Source: Nocardiopsis sp. CNR-923
Lineage (GTDB): Bacteria; Actinomycetota; Actinomycetes; Streptosporangiales; Streptosporangiaceae
Assembly (NCBI RefSeq): GCF_001942255.1
Contig: NZ_MKKC01000090.1
Span: 1-44,156, forward strand
Length of the DNA stretch: 44,156 bases
Reading direction: 5' to 3'
The position numbers and the translations under genes are program-made. Below, piece by piece: positions 1 to 8,294 of this stretch (its first letter is position 1; each line of letters begins with the position of its first letter). The notes beneath the pieces were generated by a model. That model was given only the letters and a program-made list of their open reading frames with translations, did not search any database and was not told the origin of the DNA.

Positions 1-173
1 GGGGTGTGGGTGGGGGTCAGAGCGCCGTCGTAGTCGCAGGTGATGAGGAGGCGGGGGGTGCGGGCCAGAGCGCTGACCCGCCGCCGCACATCCACGGGCA
101 GGGTCTCGGGGGTCGTGTCGCCGGTCGGGCCGGACAGGCCTGGGACCGTTTCGGCCGCCTGGGTGAGCGTCAC
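1..173 (-). CDS. otsB: Trehalose-6-phosphate phosphatase-like HAD hydrolase, 5' part only
   Basis: Only the first ~57 codons lie in the window; the gene runs off the left edge. The start is GTG at 173 with a strong GGAGG six bases upstream. After a polar leader, residues ~42-52 read LLITCDYDGAL, matching HAD motif I as it appears in trehalose-phosphatases (usually L-x-x-x-D-[FY]-D-G-T-L-x-P); Asp47 and Asp49 would be nucleophile and general acid/base. The family removes phosphate from trehalose-6-phosphate in the OtsAB pathway. The family call rests on this motif and the short N-terminal leader; another HAD phosphatase cannot be excluded without the rest. Confidence 0.6.
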   Translation of the reverse strand, partial: MTLTQAAETVPGLSGPTGDTTPETLPVDVRRRVSALARTPRLLITCDYDGALTPTHT

Positions 174-575
174 GTTGCCTCCTCCATCGGTCTTCGTCGA
201 CCTGGGGACGTCGGTGAGATGTGGAATTCCGCGCGCATGGTTCGGGCGCACACCGCAGTGGTGTGAAGACGGTAGAACCCAGGGCTTGTGGCGCGGGATG
301 GGCTTCAGGGGACTTGAATCAGACCTTGGGAATTTTTGGTGTGAACACCGACAGACTGGACATGCAGTCGGCCGGGACAAGGTCGGGTCCTCAAGAAGTC
401 AACGTGAGACTACCCGCGCAACAAGGGTCACCGCGACACCTCATCCGGGCAAATCAGATCACGGTCGGGCGAATCTTGATCGGGTCGCGGTACGGCCCCG
501 CCCCCGGGGCGCCGTGGCGCGGGGGCGGGGCCGCCGGACGACGGGTCCCGGCGTCCACCGGGACGGCCGACGGGT
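174..575. other. Intergenic region between otsB-like and pmtA-like genes
   Basis: About 400 bases without a convincing gene. It holds the upstream region of the otsB-like gene, a somewhat AT-richer stretch at about 320-350 and, at 493-533, the terminator of the methyltransferase gene. Open frames here lack ribosome sites and have arginine-rich shadow composition. Confidence 0.5.
493..533 (-). terminator. Strong GC hairpin downstream of the methyltransferase gene
   Basis: Perfect 14-bp stem (CGGCCCCGCCCCCG, 493-506, with its complement at 520-533) around a 13-nt loop. It lies 43 bases after the stop of the minus-strand methyltransferase gene. There is no U tract, which is common for actinomycete terminators. 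Confidence 0.7.
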
Positions 576-1274
576 TCAGGCGGGCTTGCGCAGGTGGTGC
601 ACCCACGCGGGCGGCACGTTGGCCCACACGCGCTCGGAGCGGATTCCGTAGCGGTCGATCCAGTCCTGCACCAGCCAGCTCGCGCGCGCCTGGCGCAGGT
701 AGTCCTCGCGGCGCGCGATGACCGCCTTGACCTCCTTGGTGTACAGGTAGCCGTAGAAGGACAGCGTCCCGCCCGGCCGCAGCACGGTGAAGTAGTGGTC
801 GAGGATCTCGCCGACCTGCTCCGCCGTGAAGTTGGCGAACGGGAGCCCCGAGATGATCACGTCGTAGGCCTGGTCGGTGCCCATGTCGTTGACGAGCATG
901 GCGTGCACCGTGGCGCGGTCGGCGATGGCGGAGAGCTCGGGATCGCTCCCGAGCAGGTCCTCGACGTGGGCGGCGAACCGCGGGTTGGCCTCCACCAGGT
1001 CGGCGGTGTCCTTCGGCCCCATGGCGGCGGCGATGCCGCGGGTGATCGCCCCGGTCCCGGCCCCCGCCTCCAGGATCCGCAGCGCTTGCCCGGGATCGGG
1101 GCGCTCGCGCACGTACTCGGCGAGGGCGTCCGCCAGCGCTCTGCTGCTCGGGACGACGGAACCGGTGGCGTGGAAGGTGCGTACCGCCTGGGTGAAGAAC
1201 AGCTTGGTGTCGCGGAGGCGGTCGTCCAGCCTGAGGGCGGTGAGAGGTCCGGTGGGACTCTGGGGCTCGGCCAT
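576..1274 (-). CDS. PmtA-like class I SAM-dependent methyltransferase
   Basis: 232 aa. The N-terminal segment FFTQAVRTFHATGSVVPSS followed by ILEAGAGTGAITRGIA (SAM motif I, about residues 66-81) and LVEANPRF (acidic motif II) is the arrangement of the phospholipid N-methyltransferase / rRNA adenine dimethylase-like group (COG3963, PmtA). Motif IV is VIISGLPFANF and post-motif VLRPGGTLSFYGY. PmtA proteins methylate phosphatidylethanolamine toward phosphatidylcholine at the membrane; whether this one acts on lipid is inferred from similarity only. The ATG start has no Shine-Dalgarno; a -10 hexamer TAGCGT ends six bases before it, so the mRNA is probably leaderless. Monocistronic, ending at a strong hairpin. 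Confidence 0.75.
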   Translation of the reverse strand: MAEPQSPTGPLTALRLDDRLRDTKLFFTQAVRTFHATGSVVPSSRALADALAEYVRERPDPGQALRILEAGAGTGAITRGIAAAMGPKDTADLVEANPRFAAHVEDLLGSDPELSAIADRATVHAMLVNDMGTDQAYDVIISGLPFANFTAEQVGEILDHYFTVLRPGGTLSFYGYLYTKEVKAVIARREDYLRQARASWLVQDWIDRYGIRSERVWANVPPAWVHHLRKPA

Positions 1275-1280
1275 ACCCGA

Positions 1281-1286
1281 ACGCTA
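1281..1286 (-). promoter_or_regulatory. -10 box of a leaderless promoter (methyltransferase gene)
   Basis: TAGCGT on the minus strand, with exactly six bases between it and the ATG at 1274. No ribosome site is present. The same geometry occurs at 1388, 3589 and 19448. Confidence 0.5.
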
Positions 1287-1387
1287 GCGTCTGGCGCGGG
1301 CGGACGGGAGGGATCGGCGGGAAGTCCCGGCGGGCGCAACGATCTGTTCCCTCACGGGCCGGGCGGAGCGGACACCTCGGACGGGAG

Positions 1388-1393
1388 TAGTCT
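1388..1393 (+). promoter_or_regulatory. -10 box of a leaderless promoter (SDR gene)
   Basis: TAGTCT followed by six bases (GCCCCC) and the ATG at 1400; no Shine-Dalgarno sequence between them. Divergent from the leaderless promoter at 1281-1286. Confidence 0.5.
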
Positions 1394-1399
1394 GCCCCC

Positions 1400-2224
1400 A
1401 TGAGCGATGCGGACACCGCCCCCCGAGCCGCCCCCCGGACCGCGTTGGTCACCGGAGCCTCCACCGGCATCGGCGAGGAGTTCGCGCGCAGGCTGGCACA
1501 GCGCGGTTACGCCCTGGTGCTCGTCGCCCGCCGCGCGACCCTCCTCGACGAACTGGCCGAGGACATCCGGGACTTCTACGGCACCGGCGTCGAGACCCTC
1601 CCCGCCGACCTCGGGACCCGCGAAGGCGTGGCGGCCGTCGCGGAGCGCCTGTCCGCCGACGGCGAGGACGGCGGCGCCCCCGTCGACCTCCTCGTCAACA
1701 ACGCCGGGCGCGGGGACGGCGGCCCGTTCGCCAGCCAGGACCCGGACGAGATCGACGCCATGCTCGACCTCAACGTGCGCGCCGTCCTCCAACTGACCCG
1801 TGCCGTCCTGCCCGTCCAGATCGCCCGGCGCGCGGCGGGCGAGACCGCCAGGCTCGGTGTCATCAACGTGTCGTCGCTGGCCGGTGAGCCCCCGGTCAAC
1901 CCCGGCGGCTCCGTCTACGGCGGCGGCAAGAAGTTCGTCACGTTGTGGAGTGAGAGCGTGGCCGCCGAGGTGCGCGGGAAGGGCGTGCACGTCACCGTGG
2001 TCCTGCCCGGGTTCGTCCGTACCGACATGACCCGTGCGGTCCAGGAGAAGGGTCTGCCCGAGTTCGCCTTCGTGCCCAAGCACCAGCTCGTGCGCGACTC
2101 CCTGCGGGCCTGGTCCGCCGGGCGGCCCCACGTCGTTCCGGGCATCCAGTACAAGACCGCGGACGGCGTCCTCAGAATGCTGCCGCGCTCGGTCGTGCGC
2201 GCCCTGGCCCGGCGGATGGCCTGA
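1400..2224 (+). CDS. Short-chain dehydrogenase/reductase (SDR)
   Basis: 274 aa, NAD(P)-dependent oxidoreductase of the classical SDR fold. Cofactor motif TGASTGIGEEFARRLA at about residues 18-33, NNAG in the middle, an active-site Ser in the INVSSLAG strand and the catalytic pair in YGGGKKF (Tyr-x3-Lys). The closest general group is the DltE/YqjQ-like acyl-type SDRs; substrate unknown. It is transcribed divergently from the PmtA-like gene, with two leaderless promoters back to back, so the two could share control. A 112-bp gap separates it from hisE. Confidence 0.85.
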   Translation: MSDADTAPRAAPRTALVTGASTGIGEEFARRLAQRGYALVLVARRATLLDELAEDIRDFYGTGVETLPADLGTREGVAAVAERLSADGEDGGAPVDLLVNNAGRGDGGPFASQDPDEIDAMLDLNVRAVLQLTRAVLPVQIARRAAGETARLGVINVSSLAGEPPVNPGGSVYGGGKKFVTLWSESVAAEVRGKGVHVTVVLPGFVRTDMTRAVQEKGLPEFAFVPKHQLVRDSLRAWSAGRPHVVPGIQYKTADGVLRMLPRSVVRALARRMA

Positions 2225-2336
2225 GCCCGTGTCCGGAGGTCCTCCGACCACATCGTGAGACATCCGTCTCCGGTTGCGGCGAGGGGCGCGCGGAGCGCCT
2301 ACGCTGGTAGCGCACTGTCGGTCGAGGAAAGACACC

Positions 2337-2599
2337 ATGAAGACCTTCGAAGAGCTGTTCGCCGAGCTGTCCGAGAAGGCGCGCTCCCGCCCCGAGGGTC
2401 CGGGACCGTCGCCCAACTCGACGCCGGTGTCCATGCCATCGGCAAGAAGGTCGTGGAGGAGGCGGCGGAGGTCTGGATGGCCGCCGAGTACGAGTCCGAC
2501 GACCAGGCGGCCGAAGAGATCTCGCAGCTCCTCTACCACCTCCAGGTTCTGATGCTGGCCAGGGGCCTGCGCCTCCAGGACGTCTACAAGCATCTCTAG
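2337..2599 (+). CDS. hisE: Phosphoribosyl-ATP pyrophosphatase HisE (frame interrupted)
   Basis: Hydrolyses phosphoribosyl-ATP to phosphoribosyl-AMP, the second step of histidine synthesis. The ATG at 2337 follows GAGGAAAG. The start encodes [20 protein letters not shown], the normal actinobacterial N-terminus, but the frame is then lost; the remainder ([46 protein letters not shown]) continues in another frame to the stop at 2597. One missing base in the G run at 2396-2398 (GAGGGTCC where GAGGGGTCC would read E-G-S) restores an ~87-aa HisE of normal length with its acidic helix KKVVEEAAE intact. Followed by hisG after 62 bp, the usual actinobacterial hisE-hisG pair. Confidence 0.85.
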
Positions 2600-2661
2600 C
2601 CGGTCTCCGACACCGGCTCACCGGACGTCCCGACACGCCAGAACCGACGAAGGAACCAGCA

Positions 2662-3515
2662 ATGTCCGACCTGTTGCGAATCGCCGTGCCCAACAAGGGC
2701 CAACTCTCCGAACCCGCGGTCGAGATGCTGCGCGAAGCCGGGTACCGGCAGCGAAAGAGCACCCGTGACCTGGTCATGGTCGACCCCGACAACGACACCG
2801 AGTTCTTCTTCCTGCGCCCCAAGGACATCGCCGTCTACGTGGGCGAGGGCATCCTCCAGGCCGGGATCACCGGCCGGGACATGCTGCTCGACTCCGGCGC
2901 CGAGGTCGACGAGGTCCTCGCGCTCGGCTTTGGCGCCTCGACCTTCCGTTTCGCTGCCCCCAACGGCGCGAGCATGACCGTCGCCGACCTCAACGGCAAG
3001 CGCATCGCCACGTCCTTCGACGGCCTGCTCCGCTCCTACCTGGACCAGCGGGGCGTCGCGCCCGGGTGATCCACCTGGACGGCGCCGTCGAGAGCTCCGT
3101 GCAACTCGGTGTGGCCGACGCCGTCGCCGACGTGGTCTCCACCGGGACAACGCTGCGCCAGGCGGGCATGGAGACCTTCGGAGAGCCGATCCTGGTCTCC
3201 GAGGCGGTCGTGATCCGGCCGAGGGGCGCGGTCGAGGACCCGAAGATCGAACGGCTCCTGCGGCGTCTGCGCGGCGTCCTGGTCGCCCGCGACTACGTGA
3301 TGATGGAGTACGACGTCCACGCCGAGCACCTGGAACCGGCCGTGGCGCTCACCCCGGGCATGGAGGGGCCGACGGTCTCCCCGCTGCACCGGGAGGGCTG
3401 GGTCGCGGTCCGCTCGATGGTGCCGCGCAAGGACGCCCAGCGGATCATGGACGACCTGTGGCGGCTCGGAGCCCGGGCCATCCTGGTCACCGACATCTAC
3501 GCGTGCCGCCTCTGA
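2662..3515 (+). CDS. hisG: ATP phosphoribosyltransferase HisG (frame interrupted)
   Basis: First enzyme of histidine biosynthesis: ATP plus PRPP to phosphoribosyl-ATP. Start ATG after GAAGGA. First frame: [18 protein letters not shown] at the N-terminus, then [11 protein letters not shown]. It stops at 3067 in GVAPG-stop; the second frame resumes with [19 protein letters not shown] and contains the PRPP-binding-type segment [15 protein letters not shown], then the C-terminal ACT-like regulatory domain ([15 protein letters not shown]). One extra C in the CCC run at 3061-3063 gives APRVIHLDG and a continuous ~284-aa long-form HisG, the histidine-feedback-regulated type. A sequencing deletion is the simplest explanation because no paralogue is visible. 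Confidence 0.9.
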
Positions 3516-3542
3516 CCGCGCGGGTGCGCGTACTCCGCCGTG

Positions 3543-3577
3543 GGGCCCGAGCCCGGTTCGGCGCCGGGCCCGGGCCC
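3543..3577 (+). terminator. Hairpin terminator after hisG
   Basis: Two stacked arms: GGGCCCG at 3543-3549 with CGGGCCC at 3571-3577, and GCCCGG at 3551-3556 with CCGGGC at 3564-3569, loop TTCGGCG, one internal mismatch. It starts 27 bases after the hisG stop and ends just before the next promoter. Confidence 0.65.
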
Positions 3578-3588
3578 GCGTCGGAGGG

Positions 3589-3594
3589 CAGAAT
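3589..3594 (+). promoter_or_regulatory. -10-like box of a leaderless promoter
   Basis: CAGAAT followed by six bases and the ATG at 3601. It lies in GGCAGAATATGGG (3587-3599), a 13-mer found again exactly at 9171-9183 upstream of the ABM gene. No Shine-Dalgarno precedes the start. Confidence 0.4.
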
Positions 3595-3600
3595 ATGGGC

Positions 3601-4377
3601 ATGGAGCAACGGAGACCGGAGCAGTCGGCGTACACCGTTCCCGAGGGCGAGACCGTCACCCTGGACCGGGTGACCGGTGAGACCGGCGGTGACCTGGTGC
3701 TGCGCAGGGTGGGCGCGCACTACGAGATCTACTCCAACGGCGTGTTCCTCATGGACACCCGCGACGGCGCCTCCGAACGCGAGATGGTGCGGGCCGGCCT
3801 CGCCGCGCTGCCCCGGGGGCGTTCGCGTGCCCGCGTGCTGATCGGCGGACTGGGCGTGGGCTTCTCCGTCCGGGAGGCACTCGACCATCCCCGGGTGGCC
3901 AGGGTCGACGTGGTCGAACTCGAACCGAGGGTCATCGCCTGGCACGACGGCGAACTCGGCGAGGCCGCCGGACACGTCCACCGCGACCCCCGCTGCCGGG
4001 TGCACAACGCCGACATCGTGGCCTGGCTCGACGACGCCCGGGCCGCCGCCGACCCGGTTCGCTACGACGTCATCTGTCTGGACACCGACAACGGGCCCGA
4101 CTGGACGGTGGTGGAGGGCAACGGCCGACTGTACGAGGACGCCGGGTTGGGCGGGCTCGGTGAGCTGTTGGCCCCGGGCGGGCTGCTGGCCTTCTGGAGC
4201 GCGAACGCCGCGCCCGCCTTCGAGGAGGCGCTGTGCGGGCGTTTCGCGTCGGTGGAGGCCATCGAGGTGCCGGTGGCCCGGGGCGGGCCCGACGTCGTCT
4301 ACCTGGCCGGGGGCCCCGGCGGCCCCCGGCGGCGGACCGACCGCGTCAGCCGGCGAGTCCGGCGAGGAACCCTCTGA
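3601..4377 (+). CDS. Spermidine-synthase-like (polyamine aminopropyltransferase fold) protein
   Basis: About 258 aa. Glycine-rich nucleotide motif VLIGGLGVGFSVREAL, acidic loop VDVVELEPRVIAWH and DVICLDTDNGPDW correspond to the SpeE-type methyltransferase fold in order and spacing (GGGxG, ExDP-like, DxxD). Polyamine synthases transfer aminopropyl from decarboxylated SAM; this short actinobacterial version lacks the N-terminal beta tetramerisation domain and its substrate is unknown. I chose ATG 3601 over ATG 3595 because a -10-like box ends exactly six bases before it, the spacing seen at other leaderless starts here. Convergent with the EF-hand gene 25 bp downstream. Confidence 0.7.
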   Translation: MEQRRPEQSAYTVPEGETVTLDRVTGETGGDLVLRRVGAHYEIYSNGVFLMDTRDGASEREMVRAGLAALPRGRSRARVLIGGLGVGFSVREALDHPRVARVDVVELEPRVIAWHDGELGEAAGHVHRDPRCRVHNADIVAWLDDARAAADPVRYDVICLDTDNGPDWTVVEGNGRLYEDAGLGGLGELLAPGGLLAFWSANAAPAFEEALCGRFASVEAIEVPVARGGPDVVYLAGGPGGPRRRTDRVSRRVRRGTL

Positions 4378-4402
4378 TGTCGCTGGCCGGGGAGGCGGGG
4401 GA

Positions 4403-4621
4403 TCAGTCCCCGTTGTCGGCCATGTAGAGGGCGAACTCCTCCAGCGTGATCAGCCCGTCGCCGTCCCGGTCCATCGCCTCGATCGCGCGCTGGGCCTGTT
4501 CCTCGGTGCAGCTGTCCCCCATGCGGTGCATCAGGTCGGCGTACTCCTGGGCGGTGATGCGCCCGTCGCTGTCGGCGTCGACGAACGCGAAGGTCGCGGC
4601 GTACTCGTTGGTGTCGGGCAT
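4403..4621 (-). CDS. Small EF-hand calcium-binding protein (CabB/CalD-like)
   Basis: 72 aa, two canonical EF-hand loops: DADSDGRITAQE (about residues 15-26) and DRDGDGLITLEE (about 51-62), each with Asp at 1, 3 and 5, Gly at 6, Ile at 8 and Glu at 12, separated by a helix. No signal peptide or membrane segment, so a cytoplasmic calcium sensor or buffer. Similar small EF-hand proteins are common in Streptomyces and relatives. A TAGCCT -10-like box lies about 40 bases upstream of the ATG. Confidence 0.85.
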   Translation of the reverse strand: MPDTNEYAATFAFVDADSDGRITAQEYADLMHRMGDSCTEEQAQRAIEAMDRDGDGLITLEEFALYMADNGD

Positions 4622-4694
4622 GTGCTTCGGCCTCGCGGGATTCGGGGTCTGGTCCGGCGCAAGGCTATCGGGGAGGGGCCGGTTCGGGAAGGCG

Positions 4695-4718
4695 GCGCGG
4701 CCGGGCGCCCGGCCGCGC
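4695..4718 (-). terminator. Perfect palindrome between the DUF4287 and EF-hand genes
   Basis: A 24-nt perfect palindrome centred on 4706/4707 (arm GCGCGGCCGGGC), six bases after the stop of the DUF4287 gene on the minus strand. It probably terminates that gene upstream of the EF-hand promoter. Confidence 0.6.
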
Positions 4719-4723
4719 GGACC

Positions 4724-5020
4724 TCACGTGTTCCGGGGGTTGGTCGCCCTGCCGTCGAGCCAGAGTTCGGTCGAGGCGTCCCGGTGGGCACCCGTCGTTC
4801 CCACGTGCTTGGCGCTGATGCCCGTGCCCTTCTTGATGACGTGGACCAGGGCCATCGCGTGGCCGCGCCCCAGGCCGTAGTCGTCGGCCAGCCACTGGAC
4901 GATGGTCCCGGCCTTGACCGACGGGTCGTCGTAGCCCCTTTCCCTGGCGCGGTCGACGATCTCGCGCGGGATCAGGCCGGTCTTGTCCTCGATGGCGTCG
5001 AGATAGGCCTGGAACGACAT
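4724..5020 (-). CDS. DUF4287 domain protein
   Basis: 98 aa. MSFQAYLDAIEDKTGLIPRE, then GTIVQWLADDYGLGRGHAMA and LVHVIKKG are the conserved segments of the DUF4287 family, small helical proteins of unknown function found widely in actinobacteria and proteobacteria. The start at 5020 is fixed by AGGAGG ending five bases before the ATG; the open frame continues to 5122 but without a ribosome site. The C-terminal tail (about 25 residues) is polar and probably disordered. Monocistronic, ending at the palindrome at 4695-4718. Confidence 0.8.
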   Translation of the reverse strand: MSFQAYLDAIEDKTGLIPREIVDRARERGYDDPSVKAGTIVQWLADDYGLGRGHAMALVHVIKKGTGISAKHVGTTGAHRDASTELWLDGRATNPRNT

Positions 5021-5391
5021 GGGTCCTCCTATGGTCGGGCGGCTTCGATCGCAATATAAGGCCACGTCATGACATTCCAGTCGGTCGAGGCTCGCGTCGG
5101 CGTATCGGTGCGTGCGGGTCAACGGAAGGGCAGGAGCGCGCCACGCGGGGCAAAGCGGAAGTCCAAAGATGGTTACCCTCGGTAGTGATATGAATTCTTA
5201 TTGTGATTCTCCGGCGGGGCCTGGTCCGAATTGAGTCGGCTCCTTCATCTTTCGTTCATCTTTTCTCCCTTCCCTGATCAGTCGGACCGCTTTGCATGGG
5301 GAACGTGCTCGGCGGGACACGCCGGGCGGTCCCTGCACCGGGTCGGCGGTTCCCCCCTGTCGGCCGCAAGCAACGAGTCAAGGATTCCCAC
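5021..5391. other. Control region upstream of pstS
   Basis: 371 bases between two divergent genes without a coding frame. The DUF4287 promoter lies at the left. 5170-5215 is unusually AT-rich for this genome and probably holds pstS promoter elements; the Pho box is at 5242-5264. The remaining ~128 bases form a long 5' leader to the pstS start at 5392. Confidence 0.55.
5242..5264 (+). promoter_or_regulatory. PhoP-type direct repeat (Pho box) upstream of pstS
   Basis: Two copies of TTCATCTTT with an 11-base period (5244-5252 and 5255-5263), matching the architecture of the actinobacterial PHO box (11-nt repeat units, GTTCAYC-like). Position about 130 bp upstream of pstS. Response regulator PhoP is known to bind such repeats under phosphate limitation; binding here is inferred. 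Confidence 0.7.
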
Positions 5392-6360
5392 GTGATCTCT
5401 AAGAAGTGGCTTCAGGTCGTCGGCGTGGCCGGAGCGGTTCCGTTCATCCTCACCGCGTGCGGCGGGAACGGCGCCGAGGAAGGCGGCGGTGAGGGCGGTT
5501 CGGACCTGTCCGGCACGATCTCGATCGACGGTTCGAGCACCGTCGGCCCCCTCTCCGAGGCCGCCGCCGAGCTGTTCATGGAGGCCAACTCCGACGTCCG
5601 CGTCTCGGTCGCCCAGTCCGGCACCGGCGGGGGGTTCGAGAAGTTCTGCAACGGCGAGACGGACATGAACGACGCCTCGCGTGAGATCGGCGAGGACGAG
5701 ATCGAGGCCTGCGAGGGCAACGGCATCGCGTTCGAGGACGTCCAGGTCGCCAACGACGCCCTGGCCATCGTGGTCAACCCCGAGAACCCGCTCGAATGCA
5801 TCACCGTCGACCAGGCCAGCCAGATCTGGAACGAGGGATCCACCGTCACCACCTGGGGCGACGTGGACGGCCTCGACGTCGGCGACCTCTCCGACGAGGA
5901 CATCACCCTCTACGGCCCCGGCTCCTCCTCGGGCACGTTCGACTACTTCACCGAGGCCGTCAACGGTGAGGAGGGCGTGATCCGCAACGACTACACCGAC
6001 ATCGGCGAGGACGACCAGGCCGCCATCGTGGGGGTCGAGGGCGACGCGGGCGCCATGGCCTACATCCCCTACTCCTACTTCACCGAGGCCGGTGACGCCG
6101 TCAAGCCGCTGCAGATCGACAACGGCGAGGGCTGTGTCGCGCCCACCCTGGAGAACGTCCAGAACGGCTCTTACGCCCCCCTGGGCCGCGGGCTCTACGT
6201 CTACGCCAGCGACGTCGCCCTGGAGCGTCCGGAGGCCGTGGCCTTCATGAACTTCTACATCGAGAACCAGGCCCTGATCTCCGAGGCCGCCGGCTTCGTT
6301 CCCCTGACCGAGGAGCAGATGGCCACGAGCACCGAGCAGATCGAGTCCCTCACCAACTGA
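5392..6360 (+). CDS. pstS: Phosphate ABC transporter substrate-binding lipoprotein PstS
   Basis: 322 aa. Signal peptide with lipobox LTAC (lipidated Cys23) followed by a Gly/Glu-rich linker; mature domain opens with ISIDGSSTVGPLSEAAAE, the phosphate-loop motif of PstS, and includes AQSGTGGGFEKFCNGE, NDASREI and GPGSSSGTFDYFTEA, which together form the dehydrated-phosphate pocket. It binds phosphate outside the membrane and passes it to PstCA. The start is GTG 5392, preceded by AAGGA; the frame opens at 5296, but only this start gives a proper signal peptide. First gene of pstS-pstC-pstA, behind a Pho box. Confidence 0.95.
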   Translation: MISKKWLQVVGVAGAVPFILTACGGNGAEEGGGEGGSDLSGTISIDGSSTVGPLSEAAAELFMEANSDVRVSVAQSGTGGGFEKFCNGETDMNDASREIGEDEIEACEGNGIAFEDVQVANDALAIVVNPENPLECITVDQASQIWNEGSTVTTWGDVDGLDVGDLSDEDITLYGPGSSSGTFDYFTEAVNGEEGVIRNDYTDIGEDDQAAIVGVEGDAGAMAYIPYSYFTEAGDAVKPLQIDNGEGCVAPTLENVQNGSYAPLGRGLYVYASDVALERPEAVAFMNFYIENQALISEAAGFVPLTEEQMATSTEQIESLTN

Positions 6361-6388
6361 CCGTCCTCGATCCGAGAGCACTCCAGCC

Positions 6389-7346
6389 ATGGCAGACAGC
6401 AACATGGCGACCCCTCCGGCCGGCGCTGACCAGCGCCGGCCGTTGGCGGGCGCCGGATCCTCCCACCTGGGTGAGCGGGGCATCAAGCTCTTCCTCGCCC
6501 TGTGCGCGGCCTTCTCCATCCTCGTCACGACCGGCATCGTCGTCGCCCTCGTGGTCCCCACGGTGAGCTTCTTCGGACAGATCACCCTCTCCGAGTTCCT
6601 CTTCGGCGCCGTCTGGCAGCCCGCGTTCGCGAACCCGTCCTTCGGTGTGCTGCCGATCGTCGTGGGCACGCTGATCGTCGTCGTGACCGCGCTCGCGGTC
6701 TCGGTCCCGATCGGTCTCGCCTCCGCGATCTACCTGTCCGAGTACGCCTCGCCGCGCGTGCGCAAGGTGATCAAGCCGGCTCTGGAGGTCCTGGAGGGCA
6801 TCCCGACCGTCGCGATCGGCCTCTTCGCGTTCTTCTTCATGCGCCCGATCGCGGAGAGCCTGTTCCCGTTCTTCCCCTGGGACACCCCCTTCTCCATCGG
6901 TGTCGCGGGCGTGGCCGTGGGCCTCCTCATCGTGCCGCTGGTCGCCTCCGTGGCCGAGGACGCGATGCGGTCGGTGCCCGGCGGCCTCCGCGAGGGCGCC
7001 TACGCGCTCGGGGCCAGCAGGATGCGGGTGACCCTGCGCGTGGTGTTCCCGGCCGCGATCTCCGGCATCATCGCCGGTGTCGTGCTCGGCACCTCCCGCG
7101 CGATCGGCGAGACGATGGTCGTTCTCATCGCCGCGGGAGCGGGCAACCCGAATCTGACCTTCAACTGGTTCGGCTCCGCCCAGACCATGACCGCCTACAT
7201 CGGCGGCACCGCGACCGGCGACATCCCGCAGCACGGTCGTCTACGACACGATCTTCGCCGTCGGCACCCTGCTGTTCTCGATGACGCTGGTCATGAACAT
7301 CATCGCGACCCGTCTGGTCCGCCGCTTCCGTGAGGTGTACGAGTAA
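6389..7346 (+). CDS. pstC: Phosphate ABC transporter permease PstC (frame interrupted)
   Basis: Inner-membrane permease with about six transmembrane helices. Seen: ISLSEYASPRVRK-type coupling region (AIYLSEYASPRVRKVIKPAL), LEGIPTVAIGLFAFFF, LREGAYALGASRMRVTLRVV (EAA loop) and SRAIGETMVVLIAAGAG, all characteristic of PstC. After GDIPQ the first frame is lost at 7229-7232; the end (TVVYDTIFAVGTLLFSMT ... FREVYE) continues in another frame to TAA at 7344, abutting pstA. The shift equals two missing bases (for example CAGAGCACG or CAGGGCACG expected, CAGCACG seen) or one inserted base. Repaired length about 319 aa. Confidence 0.9.
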
Positions 7347-8294
7347 ATGGTCATCGACAAGGGAAAGCGGCCCCAGAGGCCGCGGTTGGCCGTCGCGGGA
7401 GCCCGCGCGGCCACCGAGAGCATCTTCACCCCGTCGTCGCCCGGCGACCGCGTGGCCAACGTGCTCTTCCGCGCCCTGCTGCTGCTCGGCATGGGCTTCG
7501 CCCTGCTCGGGTTGGCCGCGATCATCATCTGGTCGTTCATCGAGGGTCTTCCCCGCCTGGACACCCAGCTGGTCACCGAGGGGCCGTCCACCCTCTTCCC
7601 GGAGAACGCCGGGTACCGGACGGCGATCCTCGGCACCCTGTGGGTGATCGGCGGCGTCGTGCTGTTCATCGTCCCCGTGGGCGTGGGCGCGGCGGTCTAC
7701 CTGGAGGAGTACGCGGACAAGAGCCGCTGGTGGAACCGCGTCATCGAGGTGAACATCCAGAACCTGGCGGCCGTGCCGTCGATCGTGTTCGGCATCCTGG
7801 GTCTGGCGTTCATCGTGCGCGGGCCGCTCAGCCTCGGGTTCGTCGCCGCCGCCGGTTCGCTCACCCTCTCGCTGCTGGTCCTGCCGACGGTCATCCTCGC
7901 CGCGCGCGAGGCGATCAAGGCCGTCCCGAACTCGACGCGTCTGGGTTCGCTCGGTCTCGGCGCGACCCAGTGGCAGACCATCTGGCACCACGTCCTGCCG
8001 GGCGCGCTGCCGGGCATCCTGACCGGTGTCATCCTCTCCGTGTCCCGCGCGATCGGCGAGTCCGCGCCGCTGCTGCTCGTCGGCGCGGTCACCTTCGTGA
8101 CGTTCGACCCGACCTTCTTCGACGGGCAGTACTCGGTGCTGCCGGTCCAGATCTACAACTACGCGGGCCGTCCCCAGGACGAGTTCCGGGTGCTGGCCGC
8201 GGCCGGGACCATCCTCATGCTGGCGGTGCTGCTGTCGATGAACTCGTTCGCGATCTGGCTGCGCAACCACTACGAGAAGAAGAACGCGAGGTGA
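7347..8294 (+). CDS. pstA: Phosphate ABC transporter permease PstA
   Basis: 315 aa, partner of PstC in the phosphate channel. About six hydrophobic helices; GAAVYLEEYADKSRWW, VNIQNLAAVPSIVFGILGL, the EAA loop LGSLGLGATQWQTIWHHVLP and SRAIGESAPLLLVGA are standard PstA signatures. The ATG immediately follows the repaired pstC stop. A cytoplasmic N-terminal extension of about 45 polar residues precedes the first helix, as in other actinobacterial PstA. Two tandem hairpins follow, so readthrough to the next regulator gene may be partial. The ATPase gene pstB is not here but on the opposite strand at 10868-11739. Confidence 0.95.
   Translation: MVIDKGKRPQRPRLAVAGARAATESIFTPSSPGDRVANVLFRALLLLGMGFALLGLAAIIIWSFIEGLPRLDTQLVTEGPSTLFPENAGYRTAILGTLWVIGGVVLFIVPVGVGAAVYLEEYADKSRWWNRVIEVNIQNLAAVPSIVFGILGLAFIVRGPLSLGFVAAAGSLTLSLLVLPTVILAAREAIKAVPNSTRLGSLGLGATQWQTIWHHVLPGALPGILTGVILSVSRAIGESAPLLLVGAVTFVTFDPTFFDGQYSVLPVQIYNYAGRPQDEFRVLAAAGTILMLAVLLSMNSFAIWLRNHYEKKNAR

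Noticed and set aside
2337..3515. Programmed frameshifting in hisE/hisG
   Set aside because: No slippery heptamer or conserved downstream structure, and the same kind of break occurs in many unrelated genes, so sequence error is simpler.
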